Assembly (NCBI GenBank): GCA_963819905.1
Contig: CAWFXP010000007.1
Location: 284,729-348,728 of the forward strand
DNA from: CAWCQC01 sp963819905
GTDB taxonomy: Bacteria > Actinomycetota > Thermoleophilia > Gaiellales > Gaiellaceae
Length of the DNA stretch: 64,000 nt
Direction: 5' to 3'
Made by a program: the position numbers and the translations under genes. Below the pieces are notes generated by a model. That model was given only the letters and a program-made list of their open reading frames with translations, had not been told where the DNA came from and ran no database searches. This document shows, one piece after another, positions 9,084 through 16,552 of this stretch (positions are counted from its first letter, which is position 1; the number at the start of each line of letters is the position of its first letter).

Positions 9084-10167
9084 GCCGGTCGGCCTCCCGT
9101 GCGGCCGGGTCGGCCACGATGCGGATGTCGATCCCGGGAAGCGCCCGTACGAGCCGCATGACGAGCGAGCCGCGGGCGACCTCTTCGATCCGTCGACTGT
9201 CGGGCGTGCCGATGAAGACGTAGGTCGAGCCACGATCGCGCGCGGTCTCGCGCACGGTCGCGACGAAGTCGTCGCTCTCCTCCTCGAGAAAATGGGCGCC
9301 GAGGACGACGCCGAGGCGCCTTAGGTCGGCGAGGGATTTGCGCTCGTCCACCGACTGCTCCGACCCCGGTCGCCGCACCCAGAGAACGTCGATGTCGGCG
9401 CTGAGCCGCTGCGCCGAGCGCCAGGCCCTGCGCAGGAGCCGCTGCGAGCGCGGCTGCGGCGTGACGAGGACGAGGATCCGCTCCGCGAGCGGCCGCTCGC
9501 CGTCCGGGTCGAGAATCGTCGGGTTGCGCCGTGCCTCGACGTCCTCTGCAACCTCGCGGAGCGCTAGCTCTCGCAGCGCGGCCAGCTTGTCGTGGCGGAA
9601 GAAGTTCGCGAGCGCAGTGTCCACGCGCTCCGGCGCATAGACCTTTCCCGCCCGAAGGCGCAGCTGGAGCTCCTCCGGCGTCAGGTCGACGAGCACGACG
9701 GCGTCCGCCTCGTCGAGGACCCGGTCCGGGAACGTCTCGCGGACGCGGACACCGGTCAACTCGAAGATCGCGTCGTTCAGGCTCTCGAGGTGCTGCACGT
9801 TCACGGTCGAGATGACGTCGATCCCGGCCGCGAGCACCTGCTCGATGTCTTCGTAGCGCTTCGCGTTCGCCGATCCCGGAGCGTTCGTATGCGCGAGCTC
9901 GTCGATCAACGCGAGGGCGGGCGCGCGGCGCAGCAGCACCTCCGTGTCGAGCTCCTCGAGCACGAGGTTGCCGTGCTCGAGGCGCCGTCTCGGGAGCGTC
10001 TCGAGCCCCTCGGCCAGCGCGATCGTGTCGGGGCGGGCGTGCGGCTCCAGGTAGCCGATGACGACGTCGATGCCTTCCGCCTTCGCCTGGCGGCCTTCCT
10101 GGAGCATGCGGTACGTCTTCCCGACTCCGGCGGCCATCCCGAGCAGGATCCGGTAGCGCCCGCGCAC
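9067..10167 (-). CDS. kdpD: KdpD N-terminal sensor module (KdpD domain plus USP-like domain), no kinase
   Basis: This 366-aa protein matches only the cytoplasmic N-terminal half of KdpD. Residues 1-210 are the KdpD domain, with Walker A GMAAGVGKT and a Walker B-like ALIDELAHTN. The remainder is the universal-stress-like domain (ILVLVTPQPRS ... STYVFIGTPDS). It ends without the DUF4118 membrane part and kinase, which sit in a separate gene at 16549-17934. It lies 31 bp downstream of kdpB in the same direction, so it is probably the last gene of the kdp operon. In full-length KdpD this half senses K+ and c-di-AMP. Start is GTG. Confidence 0.88.
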   Translation of the reverse strand: MRGRYRILLGMAAGVGKTYRMLQEGRQAKAEGIDVVIGYLEPHARPDTIALAEGLETLPRRRLEHGNLVLEELDTEVLLRRAPALALIDELAHTNAPGSANAKRYEDIEQVLAAGIDVISTVNVQHLESLNDAIFELTGVRVRETFPDRVLDEADAVVLVDLTPEELQLRLRAGKVYAPERVDTALANFFRHDKLAALRELALREVAEDVEARRNPTILDPDGERPLAERILVLVTPQPRSQRLLRRAWRSAQRLSADIDVLWVRRPGSEQSVDERKSLADLRRLGVVLGAHFLEEESDDFVATVRETARDRGSTYVFIGTPDSRRIEEVARGSLVMRLVRALPGIDIRIVADPAAREADRLSDVR

Positions 10168-10198
10168 GTGTGCCAGCCTACTGCCGCCGGCTACGGAA

Positions 10199-12253
10199 CT
10201 ATGCGCCGAAGACGTTGTGGACGAGCAGGTCGATCAGCTTGATCCCGACGAAGGGAAGGAGCACGCCGCCGAGCCCGAAGAGGAGGAGGTTCCGCCGCAG
10301 GAGCGCCGTCGCTCCGATCGCCCGGTAGCGAACGCCTCGCAGAGCGAGCGGGACGAGCGCCGGAATGATCAGCGCGTTGAAGATGATCGCGGAGAGGATC
10401 GCGCTCTCCGGCGTCCCGAGATCCATGATGTTCAGGGCATCGAGCGGGCCATTGCCGTCTGCTGCCGCGTACGTGGTCGCAAAGATCGCGGGGATGATCG
10501 CAAAGTACTTGGCGACGTCGTTTGCGATCGAGAAGGTCGTCAGCGACCCGCGCGTGATGAGCTGCTGCTTCGCGACCTCGACGATCTCGATCAGCTTCGT
10601 CGGATTCGAGTCGAGATCGACCATGTTGCCGGCCTCCTTCGCCGCCTGGGTTCCGGTGTTCATCGCGACACCGACGTCCGCCTGGGCAAGCGCCGGCGCG
10701 TCGTTCGTACCGTCGCCCGTCATGGCGACCAGGCGGCCCTTGGCCTGCTCCTCCTTGATCAGCTGCATCTTCGCCTCAGGGGTCGCCTCGGCGAGGAAGT
10801 CGTCGACGCCCGACTCGTCCGCGATGACCGCGGCCGTGACCGGGTTGTCGCCCGTGATCATCACCGTCCGGATTCCCATCCGCCGCAGCTCGTCGAACCG
10901 CTGCCTCATCCCGCCCTTGACGATGTCCTTCAAGTGGATCGCTCCCAGCGCCCAGTTGTCGCGGGCGACCACGAGCGGCGTCCCCCCGGACTCGGCGATT
11001 TCCTGGACGGTTCGATCGAGGTCGGCCGGTACCCGTCCGCCGTGCTCGGTGACGAATGCCTTGATCGCGTCGGGGGCGCCCTTGCGAATCTGCTGGCCGT
11101 CGAGGTCGACGCCGCTCATGCGAGTGGTGGCGGTGAACGGCACGAACGTCGCCTTCATGGTCGAGAGCTGGCGCTCCCGGATGCCGAACTCCTTCGCGAG
11201 CACGACGATCGACCGCCCCTCCGGCGTCTCGTCGGCCAGCGAAGCGAGCTGGGCGACCTCGGCGAGGCTCCGCTGCTCGACACCGTCCACCGGGATGAAC
11301 TCCGACGCCTGACGGTTCCCGAGCGTGATGGTGCCCGTCTTGTCCAGGAGGAGGACGTCCACGTCACCCGCGGCCTCGACTGCCCGCCCCGAGAGCGCAA
11401 CGACGTTTCGCTGGACGAGGCGGTCCATCCCGGCGATGCCGATCGCCGAGAGCAGGCCGCCGATCGTCGTCGGGATGAGCGCGACGAGGAGCGCGATCGA
11501 GACGGTCAGCGAGACCGGGCTGCCCGCGTAGACGGCGAACGGGGTCAGGGTGACGACCGTGACGAGGAACGTGATCGTCAACCCGGCGAGCAGGATGTTG
11601 AGCGCGATCTCGTTCGGCGTCTTGCGGCGCTCTGCGCCCTCGACGAGCGCGATCATGCGATCGAGGAACGAGTGGCCGGCCTCCTGCATCACCTCGACGA
11701 CGAGCTCGTCCGACAGCAGTCGCGTGCCGCCGGTGACGGCCGAGCGGTCGCCTCCCGCTTCGCGGATCACCGGGGCCGACTCGCCGGTGATGGCCGACTC
11801 GTCCACCGATCCCACGCCCTCGATGACCTCGCCGTCGGCCGGTATCAGCTCGCCCGCGGTCACGAGGACGACGTCGCCCCTTCGCAGCTCGGTGGCGGGG
11901 ACGTCCTCGAGACCGCCGCTATCAGGTCGCCGGTGCGCGGTGGTGGTCGTGCGGGTGGCGCGGAGAGAGGCGGCCTGCGCCTTCCCGCGTCCCTCGGCCA
12001 CCGCTTCGGCGAAGTTCGCGAACAGGACCGTCAGCCAGAGCCAGATCGCAATCACGCCCGAGAACCAGAGCGGCCCGCCGGTGCCGCGGACGGCGTCGAC
12101 GACGAAGATCGCAGTCGTGATCACGCTTCCCACCTCGACGACGAAGATGACCGGGTTCCGGACGAGGTGTCGCGGGTCGAGCTTCAGGAACGAGTCGGCG
12201 AGCGCGCGCAGGACGAGGTCGCGGGTGAGCAGGCGGTGGGCCTCGTGGGTCAT
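10199..12253 (-). CDS. kdpB: Potassium-transporting P-type ATPase subunit KdpB
   Basis: This 684-aa catalytic subunit of the high-affinity KdpFABC pump hydrolyses ATP to drive K+ import. The phosphorylated Asp304 lies in DKTGTITLGN, the actuator loop is TGES (156-159), and the hinge motif is GDGTNDAPALAQADVG. Hydrophobic pairs lie near residues 35-85 and 220-270, with more at the C-terminus. The ATG at 12253 overlaps the kdpC stop (ATGA). Gene order F-A-B-C is altered here to F-A-C-B in the reading direction (kdpF, kdpA, kdpC, kdpB), unlike the usual kdpFABC. Confidence 0.95.
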   Translation of the reverse strand: MTHEAHRLLTRDLVLRALADSFLKLDPRHLVRNPVIFVVEVGSVITTAIFVVDAVRGTGGPLWFSGVIAIWLWLTVLFANFAEAVAEGRGKAQAASLRATRTTTTAHRRPDSGGLEDVPATELRRGDVVLVTAGELIPADGEVIEGVGSVDESAITGESAPVIREAGGDRSAVTGGTRLLSDELVVEVMQEAGHSFLDRMIALVEGAERRKTPNEIALNILLAGLTITFLVTVVTLTPFAVYAGSPVSLTVSIALLVALIPTTIGGLLSAIGIAGMDRLVQRNVVALSGRAVEAAGDVDVLLLDKTGTITLGNRQASEFIPVDGVEQRSLAEVAQLASLADETPEGRSIVVLAKEFGIRERQLSTMKATFVPFTATTRMSGVDLDGQQIRKGAPDAIKAFVTEHGGRVPADLDRTVQEIAESGGTPLVVARDNWALGAIHLKDIVKGGMRQRFDELRRMGIRTVMITGDNPVTAAVIADESGVDDFLAEATPEAKMQLIKEEQAKGRLVAMTGDGTNDAPALAQADVGVAMNTGTQAAKEAGNMVDLDSNPTKLIEIVEVAKQQLITRGSLTTFSIANDVAKYFAIIPAIFATTYAAADGNGPLDALNIMDLGTPESAILSAIIFNALIIPALVPLALRGVRYRAIGATALLRRNLLLFGLGGVLLPFVGIKLIDLLVHNVFGA

Positions 12254-12840
12254 CGATCGGACTCCTGGTCGAGTGATAGGTTGAGCTCCAGCACGTTCAC
12301 GCCCGGCTCGCCCCAGAAGCCGATGAACCGTCCGTCCGTGGCGTCGTCGACCAGCTCGAGCACGCGCTCGAGGTCGAGGTCGCGAACCGCGGCGATTCTC
12401 GGGGCCTGCAGCTTCGCGTACGCGGGCGAGATGTGGGGGTCGATACCCGAACCGGACGTCGTGACGGCGTCGACGGGGATCTCGCCTGCGGTCAGGCCGG
12501 CGTTGTAGGGCCGCTCGAGGCGCAGGATCGCCTGGATCTGCTCGTCGACCTGCTTCGCGAGATCGGGGTTGGTCGGCCCGAGGTTCGAGAACGTCGTGCC
12601 GGCAGCGTTGTAGGCGGGCGAGGTGGCCGACAGGCGGCCGTGGAAGTACTCGGGCTTCGTGAACTCCTGTCCGGCCAGCCGCGAGCCGAGCACCGTGCCG
12701 CCCTCGCTGACGAGGCTCGCATCGGCCTTGTCCGGGAAGGCGAGCTGGGCGAAGCCGGTCATCAGCGCCGGGTAGCCGAGCCCGAGCACCGCGGTGACGA
12801 CGACCATCGCGACGAGGGATGCGACGACGGTACGGATCAC
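12250..12840 (-). CDS. kdpC: Potassium-transporting ATPase subunit KdpC
   Basis: This 196-aa subunit has one N-terminal membrane helix (residues 5-25, VASLVAMVVVTAVLGLGYPA) and an extracytoplasmic domain with family motifs GSRLAGQEF, YFHGRLSAT, AGTTFSNLGPTNPDL and the conserved TTSGSGIDPHISPAYA. KdpC stabilises the KdpFABC complex. The GTG start at 12840 overlaps the kdpA stop, and its own stop overlaps the kdpB start. It is unusual in lying between kdpA and kdpB rather than after kdpB. Confidence 0.94.
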   Translation of the reverse strand: MIRTVVASLVAMVVVTAVLGLGYPALMTGFAQLAFPDKADASLVSEGGTVLGSRLAGQEFTKPEYFHGRLSATSPAYNAAGTTFSNLGPTNPDLAKQVDEQIQAILRLERPYNAGLTAGEIPVDAVTTSGSGIDPHISPAYAKLQAPRIAAVRDLDLERVLELVDDATDGRFIGFWGEPGVNVLELNLSLDQESDR

Positions 12841-14540
12841 GAGAGCGCCTCCACGATCGGCCCGAGCGCCAGCGCGGGGAAGATCATCAGCCCGGCGGTC
12901 AGGACGACCACGGCGACCAGGAGCACGGTGAATGTCGCGCCGTCGGTGCGGAACGTTCCCGCGGACTGGGGCACGGTGACCTTCCCGGCGAGCGATCCCG
13001 CGATCGCGAGCGCGGCGACGAGCGGCACGAACCGGCCGAGGTAGAGTGCGACGCTCCCCAGCGAGGCGGAGAAATCCGTGGCCCCGTACCCGGCGAAGGC
13101 GCTGCCGTTGTTGTTCCCCTGCGAGGTGTAGGCGTAGAGAGCCTCGCTGAAGCCGTGCGCGCCCGGGTTGTAGATCGACGCCAGGCCCAGGTCGGTGACG
13201 ACGGCGACCGCGGTCATGATCAGCACCATGCTCGGGACGAAGAGCGCGCCGACGGCTGCGAGCTTGACCTCGCGCGCCTCGATCTTCTTCCCGAGGTACT
13301 CCGGCGTCCGTCCCACCATCAGGCCTGCGACGAACACGGCGATCAGGACGTAGAAGAACATCCCGTAGAGGCCGGAGCCGACGCCGCCCCAGATCACCTC
13401 GCCGCTGAACATGTTGAGGATCGGCACGGCACCGCCGCCGGCCGTCAGCGCGTCGTGCCCGCCGCTGACCGAGCCGTTCGAGGCGTTCGTCGTCGCCGAG
13501 GCCCAGAGGGCGGTGTTGGCGATGCCGAAGCGCACCTCCTTGTCCTGCATGTTGCCGCCGCTCTGGTTCTCCGAGGCGGCGAGATCGACGCCCGAGGCCT
13601 GCAGCACCTGCGACCCGTGCTGCTCGAGTGGTGTGATCGCCGCGATTCCGACGACGAAGAGCACGAACATCGCCCCCGCGATCGCCATCGCCTGGCGGCG
13701 CTGGAGGATCATCCGTCCGAACATGAAGACCTGAGCGACCGGGATCAGCAGGATCGCCGTCATCTCGAGGAAGTTCGTCAGGCCGTTCGGGTTCTCGAAC
13801 GGGACGGCCGAGTTGGAGTTGTAGAAGCCGCCGCCGTTCGTCCCGAGCTGCTTGATCGCGATCATCGAGGCAACCGGCCCGCGCGCGATCATCTGGTTGG
13901 CGCCCTCGAGCGTCGTCGCGGACGCGGCCCCCGAGAAGGTTTGCGGGACGCCCTGCGAGATGAGCAGGATCGCGAGAATCAGCGTGAGCGGCAGGAGGAT
14001 GTAGACCGCCGAGCGGTAGAAGTCGCGCCAGAAGTTGCCGAGCTCTTTCGTCGAGCGGCGCGAGAACCCACGGATGACCGCGACGAGCACCGCCATGCCC
14101 ACCGCCGCCGAGACGAACTGCTGCACGGCGAGCACGGCCATCTGGCTGAGATAGGACATCGTGTACTCGCCGCCGTAGTACTGCCAGTTGGTGTTCGTGA
14201 CGAAGCTGGCCGTCGTGTTGAGGGAGATATGCGTGGGCACGCCGGGCAGGTCGTCGGGGTTGAGGAAGAGCTGCCCCTGAAGCCGGAAGACGGCGTAGTT
14301 GAGCGCGGAGAAGACGATGGTGAAGACGACGACCGACGTCGCGTAGGACTTCCAGTCCTGCTCGCGGGTGGTATCGATGCGGATGACGCGGTAGAAGCCG
14401 CGCTCGAGGAACGCGAGCCACCGGAGGCGTACGACTCCCTCGCCTGCGTAGACGCGCGCCATGTACATCCCGAGCGGATAGCCGGCCGCCATCAGAAAGA
14501 CGGCGTAGAAGACGATCTGGCCGATGCTGAGCGCGCCCAC
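12837..14540 (-). CDS. kdpA: Potassium-transporting ATPase potassium-binding subunit KdpA
   Basis: This 567-aa integral membrane subunit belongs to the same superfamily as TrkH and carries the K+ selectivity filter. The filter region TNGGGFYNSNSAVPFENP is clear, as are TASFVTNTNWQYYGGE and the C-terminal NNNGSAFAGY. About ten membrane helices are visible. The length is normal. The GTG start shares one base with the kdpF stop (TAGTG), and the stop overlaps kdpC. It takes up K+ at micromolar levels together with KdpB. Confidence 0.95.
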   Translation of the reverse strand: MGALSIGQIVFYAVFLMAAGYPLGMYMARVYAGEGVVRLRWLAFLERGFYRVIRIDTTREQDWKSYATSVVVFTIVFSALNYAVFRLQGQLFLNPDDLPGVPTHISLNTTASFVTNTNWQYYGGEYTMSYLSQMAVLAVQQFVSAAVGMAVLVAVIRGFSRRSTKELGNFWRDFYRSAVYILLPLTLILAILLISQGVPQTFSGAASATTLEGANQMIARGPVASMIAIKQLGTNGGGFYNSNSAVPFENPNGLTNFLEMTAILLIPVAQVFMFGRMILQRRQAMAIAGAMFVLFVVGIAAITPLEQHGSQVLQASGVDLAASENQSGGNMQDKEVRFGIANTALWASATTNASNGSVSGGHDALTAGGGAVPILNMFSGEVIWGGVGSGLYGMFFYVLIAVFVAGLMVGRTPEYLGKKIEAREVKLAAVGALFVPSMVLIMTAVAVVTDLGLASIYNPGAHGFSEALYAYTSQGNNNGSAFAGYGATDFSASLGSVALYLGRFVPLVAALAIAGSLAGKVTVPQSAGTFRTDGATFTVLLVAVVVLTAGLMIFPALALGPIVEALS

Positions 14541-14629
14541 TAGAGCTTCTCACCCCGGAAGAGCGCGTAGCCGAGGTAGACGAGGAGCACGAGGGAGACG
14601 GCCAGGCCGAACGCGTAGGCGGCGGACAT
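14540..14629 (-). CDS. kdpF: KdpF small subunit (29 aa)
   Basis: This short reading frame gives MSAAYAFGLAVSLVLLVYLG followed by YALFRGEKL: one transmembrane helix with the KdpF-like end YALFR-E-L. KdpF is a lipid-like stabiliser of the KdpABC complex. Its ATG overlaps the stop of a preceding 27-aa peptide (TGATG), and its TAG overlaps the kdpA GTG. Size, position and sequence all fit. Confidence 0.85.
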   Translation of the reverse strand: MSAAYAFGLAVSLVLLVYLGYALFRGEKL

Positions 14630-14712
14630 CAGACCCTGCCCAGGAGGTAGACGAAGAGGAAGACCGTGAGCAGGGTCACGGCCAGAATTCCGACAGTCGC
14701 TGCATCGACCAT
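14629..14712 (-). CDS. 27-aa single-helix peptide leading the kdp operon
   Basis: The frame from the ATG at 14712 reads MVDAATVGILAVTLLTVFLF followed by VYLLGRV and a stop that overlaps the kdpF ATG. It is one hydrophobic helix with a short acidic N-terminus and a basic end. The overlaps place it firmly as first gene of the kdp transcript. It resembles KdpF in size and character but is a separate peptide. Its function is unknown; it may be an additional small subunit of the pump or of a sensor. Translation is inferred from the coupling, not proven. Confidence 0.6.
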   Translation of the reverse strand: MVDAATVGILAVTLLTVFLFVYLLGRV

Positions 14713-14736
14713 GCGATCAGCTTCGTCGCCGCGAAA

Positions 14737-14752
14737 TCAAGCCGCTGTCAAG
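14737..14752 (-). promoter_or_regulatory. Direct repeat CTTGA-N6-CTTGA before kdp (candidate KdpE site)
   Basis: Read on the minus strand the site is CTTGACAGCGGCTTGA, two CTTGA half-sites with an 11-bp period, 25-40 bp upstream of the first kdp ATG. An 11-bp period is the usual spacing for OmpR/KdpE-fold regulators. The same half-site and spacing occur between the two usp genes. Assignment to KdpE is inference. Confidence 0.45.
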
Positions 14753-14779
14753 ACTGTCCGCCGCGGTCTAAAGAAGCTC

Positions 14780-15208
14780 TCAAGGCGCTTCTCGCACGAC
14801 GAGGACGTCGCACGAGGCCCGCCTCGAGAGGGTCTCGCCGATGCCGTGGCGGCCGCGTCTCGTGTGCGTCGAATCCGACCCGACGACGATCAGGTCAGGC
14901 TCGCTTCTGCGCGCCGTGTCGAGAATCACGTCGACGATGTCGCCCGGAGCGACGAGCAGCCTGTAGCGCACACCTCGCTGCTCGGCCTGTTTCGCCGCAG
15001 CCTGCAGGGCATGGTCGTTCTGGGTCACCTCGAGCGGCCGGGACGTGAGCTGGCCGGCGATCTCCCTGCCGCGGACACGAGGGTCGGTCCACGGAACGGC
15101 GTGTACGAACACCACGTTGGCGCCGCGCAGGGCCGCGATCTCCACCGACCGGCGGACGCCCTCTGTGGCCGCGGGCGAGCCGTCAGTGGCGCACAGTACC
15201 TCGCTCAT
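14780..15208 (-). CDS. Universal stress protein (UspA family)
   Basis: This 142-aa single USP domain starts with VLCATDGSPAATEG and ends with the nucleotide-binding signature IVVGSDSTHTRRGRHG plus a CDVLVVR C-terminal strand. The G-2x-G-9x-G(S/T) ATP motif is only partly kept. The gene sits immediately downstream of the kdp promoter region in antiparallel layout to a second usp gene at 15395, so its promoter lies between them. A role in potassium or osmotic stress is suggested by position only. Confidence 0.88.
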   Translation of the reverse strand: MSEVLCATDGSPAATEGVRRSVEIAALRGANVVFVHAVPWTDPRVRGREIAGQLTSRPLEVTQNDHALQAAAKQAEQRGVRYRLLVAPGDIVDVILDTARRSEPDLIVVGSDSTHTRRGRHGIGETLSRRASCDVLVVREAP

Positions 15209-15263
15209 GGCGCGACGCTAGCCGCGGTCGTGTCAATCCGATCTCAGGGTTTTCCGCGTGATC

Positions 15264-15279
15264 CTCAGGAAGTGCTCAG
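15264..15279 (-). promoter_or_regulatory. Direct repeat CTGAG-N6-CTGAG facing usp at 14780-15208
   Basis: On the minus strand this reads CTGAGCACTTCCTGAG, half-sites 11 bp apart, about 55-70 bp upstream of the leftward usp start. It differs at few positions from the rightward site at 15301-15316 (CTTGAGCACGCCTTGA), as if one regulator controls both divergent usp genes. Additional CTCAG copies at 15243 and 15291 flank it. Confidence 0.4.
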
Positions 15280-15300
15280 GCTTCGGCGGCCTCAGACCCT

Positions 15301-15316
15301 CTTGAGCACGCCTTGA
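15301..15316 (+). promoter_or_regulatory. Direct repeat CTTGA-N6-CTTGA facing usp at 15395
   Basis: The plus strand reads CTTGAGCACGCCTTGA, half-sites 11 bp apart, ending about 78 bp before the ATG of the rightward usp. The half-site and spacing equal those before the kdp operon at 14737-14752. Binding by an OmpR-type response regulator such as KdpE is a reasonable inference. Confidence 0.4.
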
Positions 15317-15394
15317 GCGCGAGGGTGCGATCCCTGAGCCCTCGCTGATCGCGGCAGTCCTACGGTGGGTGTAGCACACGAAGGAGGCAACCGA

Positions 15395-15809
15395 ATGTCG
15401 CAGTTCACGAACATCCTCGTCGCCACCGACGGCTCTCGGTCGTCGGAAGCAGCCGTCGAGAAGGGCCTCGAACTTGCGTCGCAAACCGGTGCCGGCGTGA
15501 CGTTCCTGCACGTCGTCGAGCCGACGCTCTGGCGCGGAGCGCGTGGCGCTGCCGCCGTCCCGGCCGCAGTGGTCGAGGACGCGCACGGCGATCCGGTACT
15601 GGACGACGCGCTCGTGCAGGCTCGCGCCGCCGGCGTGCAGGCTGAGACAGAGCGCGTGTCGGGCGGCGACACGCGGTGCATCGTCGCGGTCGCGGACGAG
15701 ACCGGGGCCGATCTGATCGTCGTCGGAGACCGGCCTTCGCGCCCGAGGCTCCGGAGCGTCGGTCGTCCGCTCGGCTCACTGCCCCGTCTACATCGCGCGC
15801 GCAGCCTGA
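15395..15809 (+). pseudogene. Second universal stress protein, one frameshift near 15733
   Basis: The ATG at 15395 follows GAAGGAGG and opens a UspA domain: ILVATDGSRSSEAAVEKG, VTFLHVVEPT, then ADLIVVGDR. At that point the frame fails. The expected C-terminus LRARGSGASVVRSAHCPVYI followed by ARAA and a TGA at 15807-15809 continues in a neighbouring frame. The break lies in a G/C-rich run (gaccggccttcg). Restoring two bases would yield a normal USP of about 138 aa. A sequencing indel or a recent inactivation both fit. A strong hairpin terminator follows. Confidence 0.75.
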
Positions 15810-15830
15810 CTGGGCCGTCACCGGCACGTC

Positions 15831-15857
15831 ACGGAGGGCGCCGACGGCGCCCTCCGT
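15831..15857. terminator. 12-bp perfect hairpin between convergent usp and kdpE
   Basis: ACGGAGGGCGCC at 15831-15842 is exactly complementary to GGCGCCCTCCGT at 15846-15857 with a 3-nt loop. It lies between the ends of the rightward usp and the leftward kdpE, so it can act as a bidirectional transcription stop. No T-run follows, which is common in actinobacterial terminators. Confidence 0.75.
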
Positions 15858-15862
15858 GTGTC

Positions 15863-16552
15863 TCAGGCTTCGGACGGATCGACGAAGCGGTACCCGGAGC
15901 CGGCTTCCGTCAGCAGGTACCGGGGGCGGGTCGAGTCGGTTTCGATCTTGCGGCGGAGCTGGGAGACGTAGACGTGCAGGTAGTGCGACTCCGTCTGGTA
16001 GGCAGGCCCCCAGACCTCTTTGAGGATCGCCCGGTGGGTGAGGAGCTTGCCGACGTTCGTCGCGAACAGCCGCATGAGGCCGAACTCGTGGGGAGTCAGC
16101 TGTACGGGCTTCTCGGCGACCGTCACGAGCCGCTTCTCGAAGTCGACGACGATCCCGCCGACCTGTACGCGGGGCTCGCCCGTCGGGCCGGCGCGTCTGA
16201 GCGCGACCCGGAGGCGGGCCAGGAGCTCGTCGACCCCGAAGGGCTTCGTCACGTAGTCGTCCGCCCCGGCATCGAGGGCCGCCACCTTCTCGCGCTCGTC
16301 GCCGACGGCCGAGAGAATCAGGATCGGCGTGCTCGTCCAGCGGCGCAGCTCGCGGCACACCTCGGTTCCGGTTCCGTCCGGCAGGAGAAGGTCGAGAATA
16401 ATCGCATCCGGCGGTTTGACGGCGGCGAGCGTGTGCGCCTGCTCGGCCGTAGCGGCCTGGTCGACCTCGTAGCCGGCCGCCTTGAGCGTGGTCGTGAGCG
16501 CCCGCAGGATCTGCGGCTCGTCGTCGACGACGAGGACCCGCGCCGAGGTCAC
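15863..16552 (-). CDS. kdpE: Two-component response regulator KdpE
   Basis: This 229-aa OmpR/PhoB-family regulator has a receiver domain with acidic pair DDE at residues 10-12, phosphoacceptor Asp54 in ILDLLLPDG and Lys in YVTKPF, followed by a winged-helix DNA-binding domain (LTPHEFGLMRLF ... YLHVYVSQLRRKIE). The GTG at 16552 overlaps the stop of the upstream histidine kinase gene (GTGA), so they are cotranslated. Similarity plus the linked KdpD-type kinase supports KdpE, an activator of kdp transcription. It probably acts on the operon 1.8 kb away. Confidence 0.88.
   Translation of the reverse strand: MTSARVLVVDDEPQILRALTTTLKAAGYEVDQAATAEQAHTLAAVKPPDAIILDLLLPDGTGTEVCRELRRWTSTPILILSAVGDEREKVAALDAGADDYVTKPFGVDELLARLRVALRRAGPTGEPRVQVGGIVVDFEKRLVTVAEKPVQLTPHEFGLMRLFATNVGKLLTHRAILKEVWGPAYQTESHYLHVYVSQLRRKIETDSTRPRYLLTEAGSGYRFVDPSEA

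Noticed and set aside
10217..12508. 763-codon plus-strand frame over kdpB
   Set aside because: Antisense to an unmistakable KdpB with normal motifs; composition is typical of a shadow frame.
12819..14543. 574-codon plus-strand frame over kdpA/kdpC
   Set aside because: It is opposite to clear KdpA and KdpC proteins and consists of Arg/Glu/Asp-rich low-complexity sequence, a shadow of high-GC codon use.
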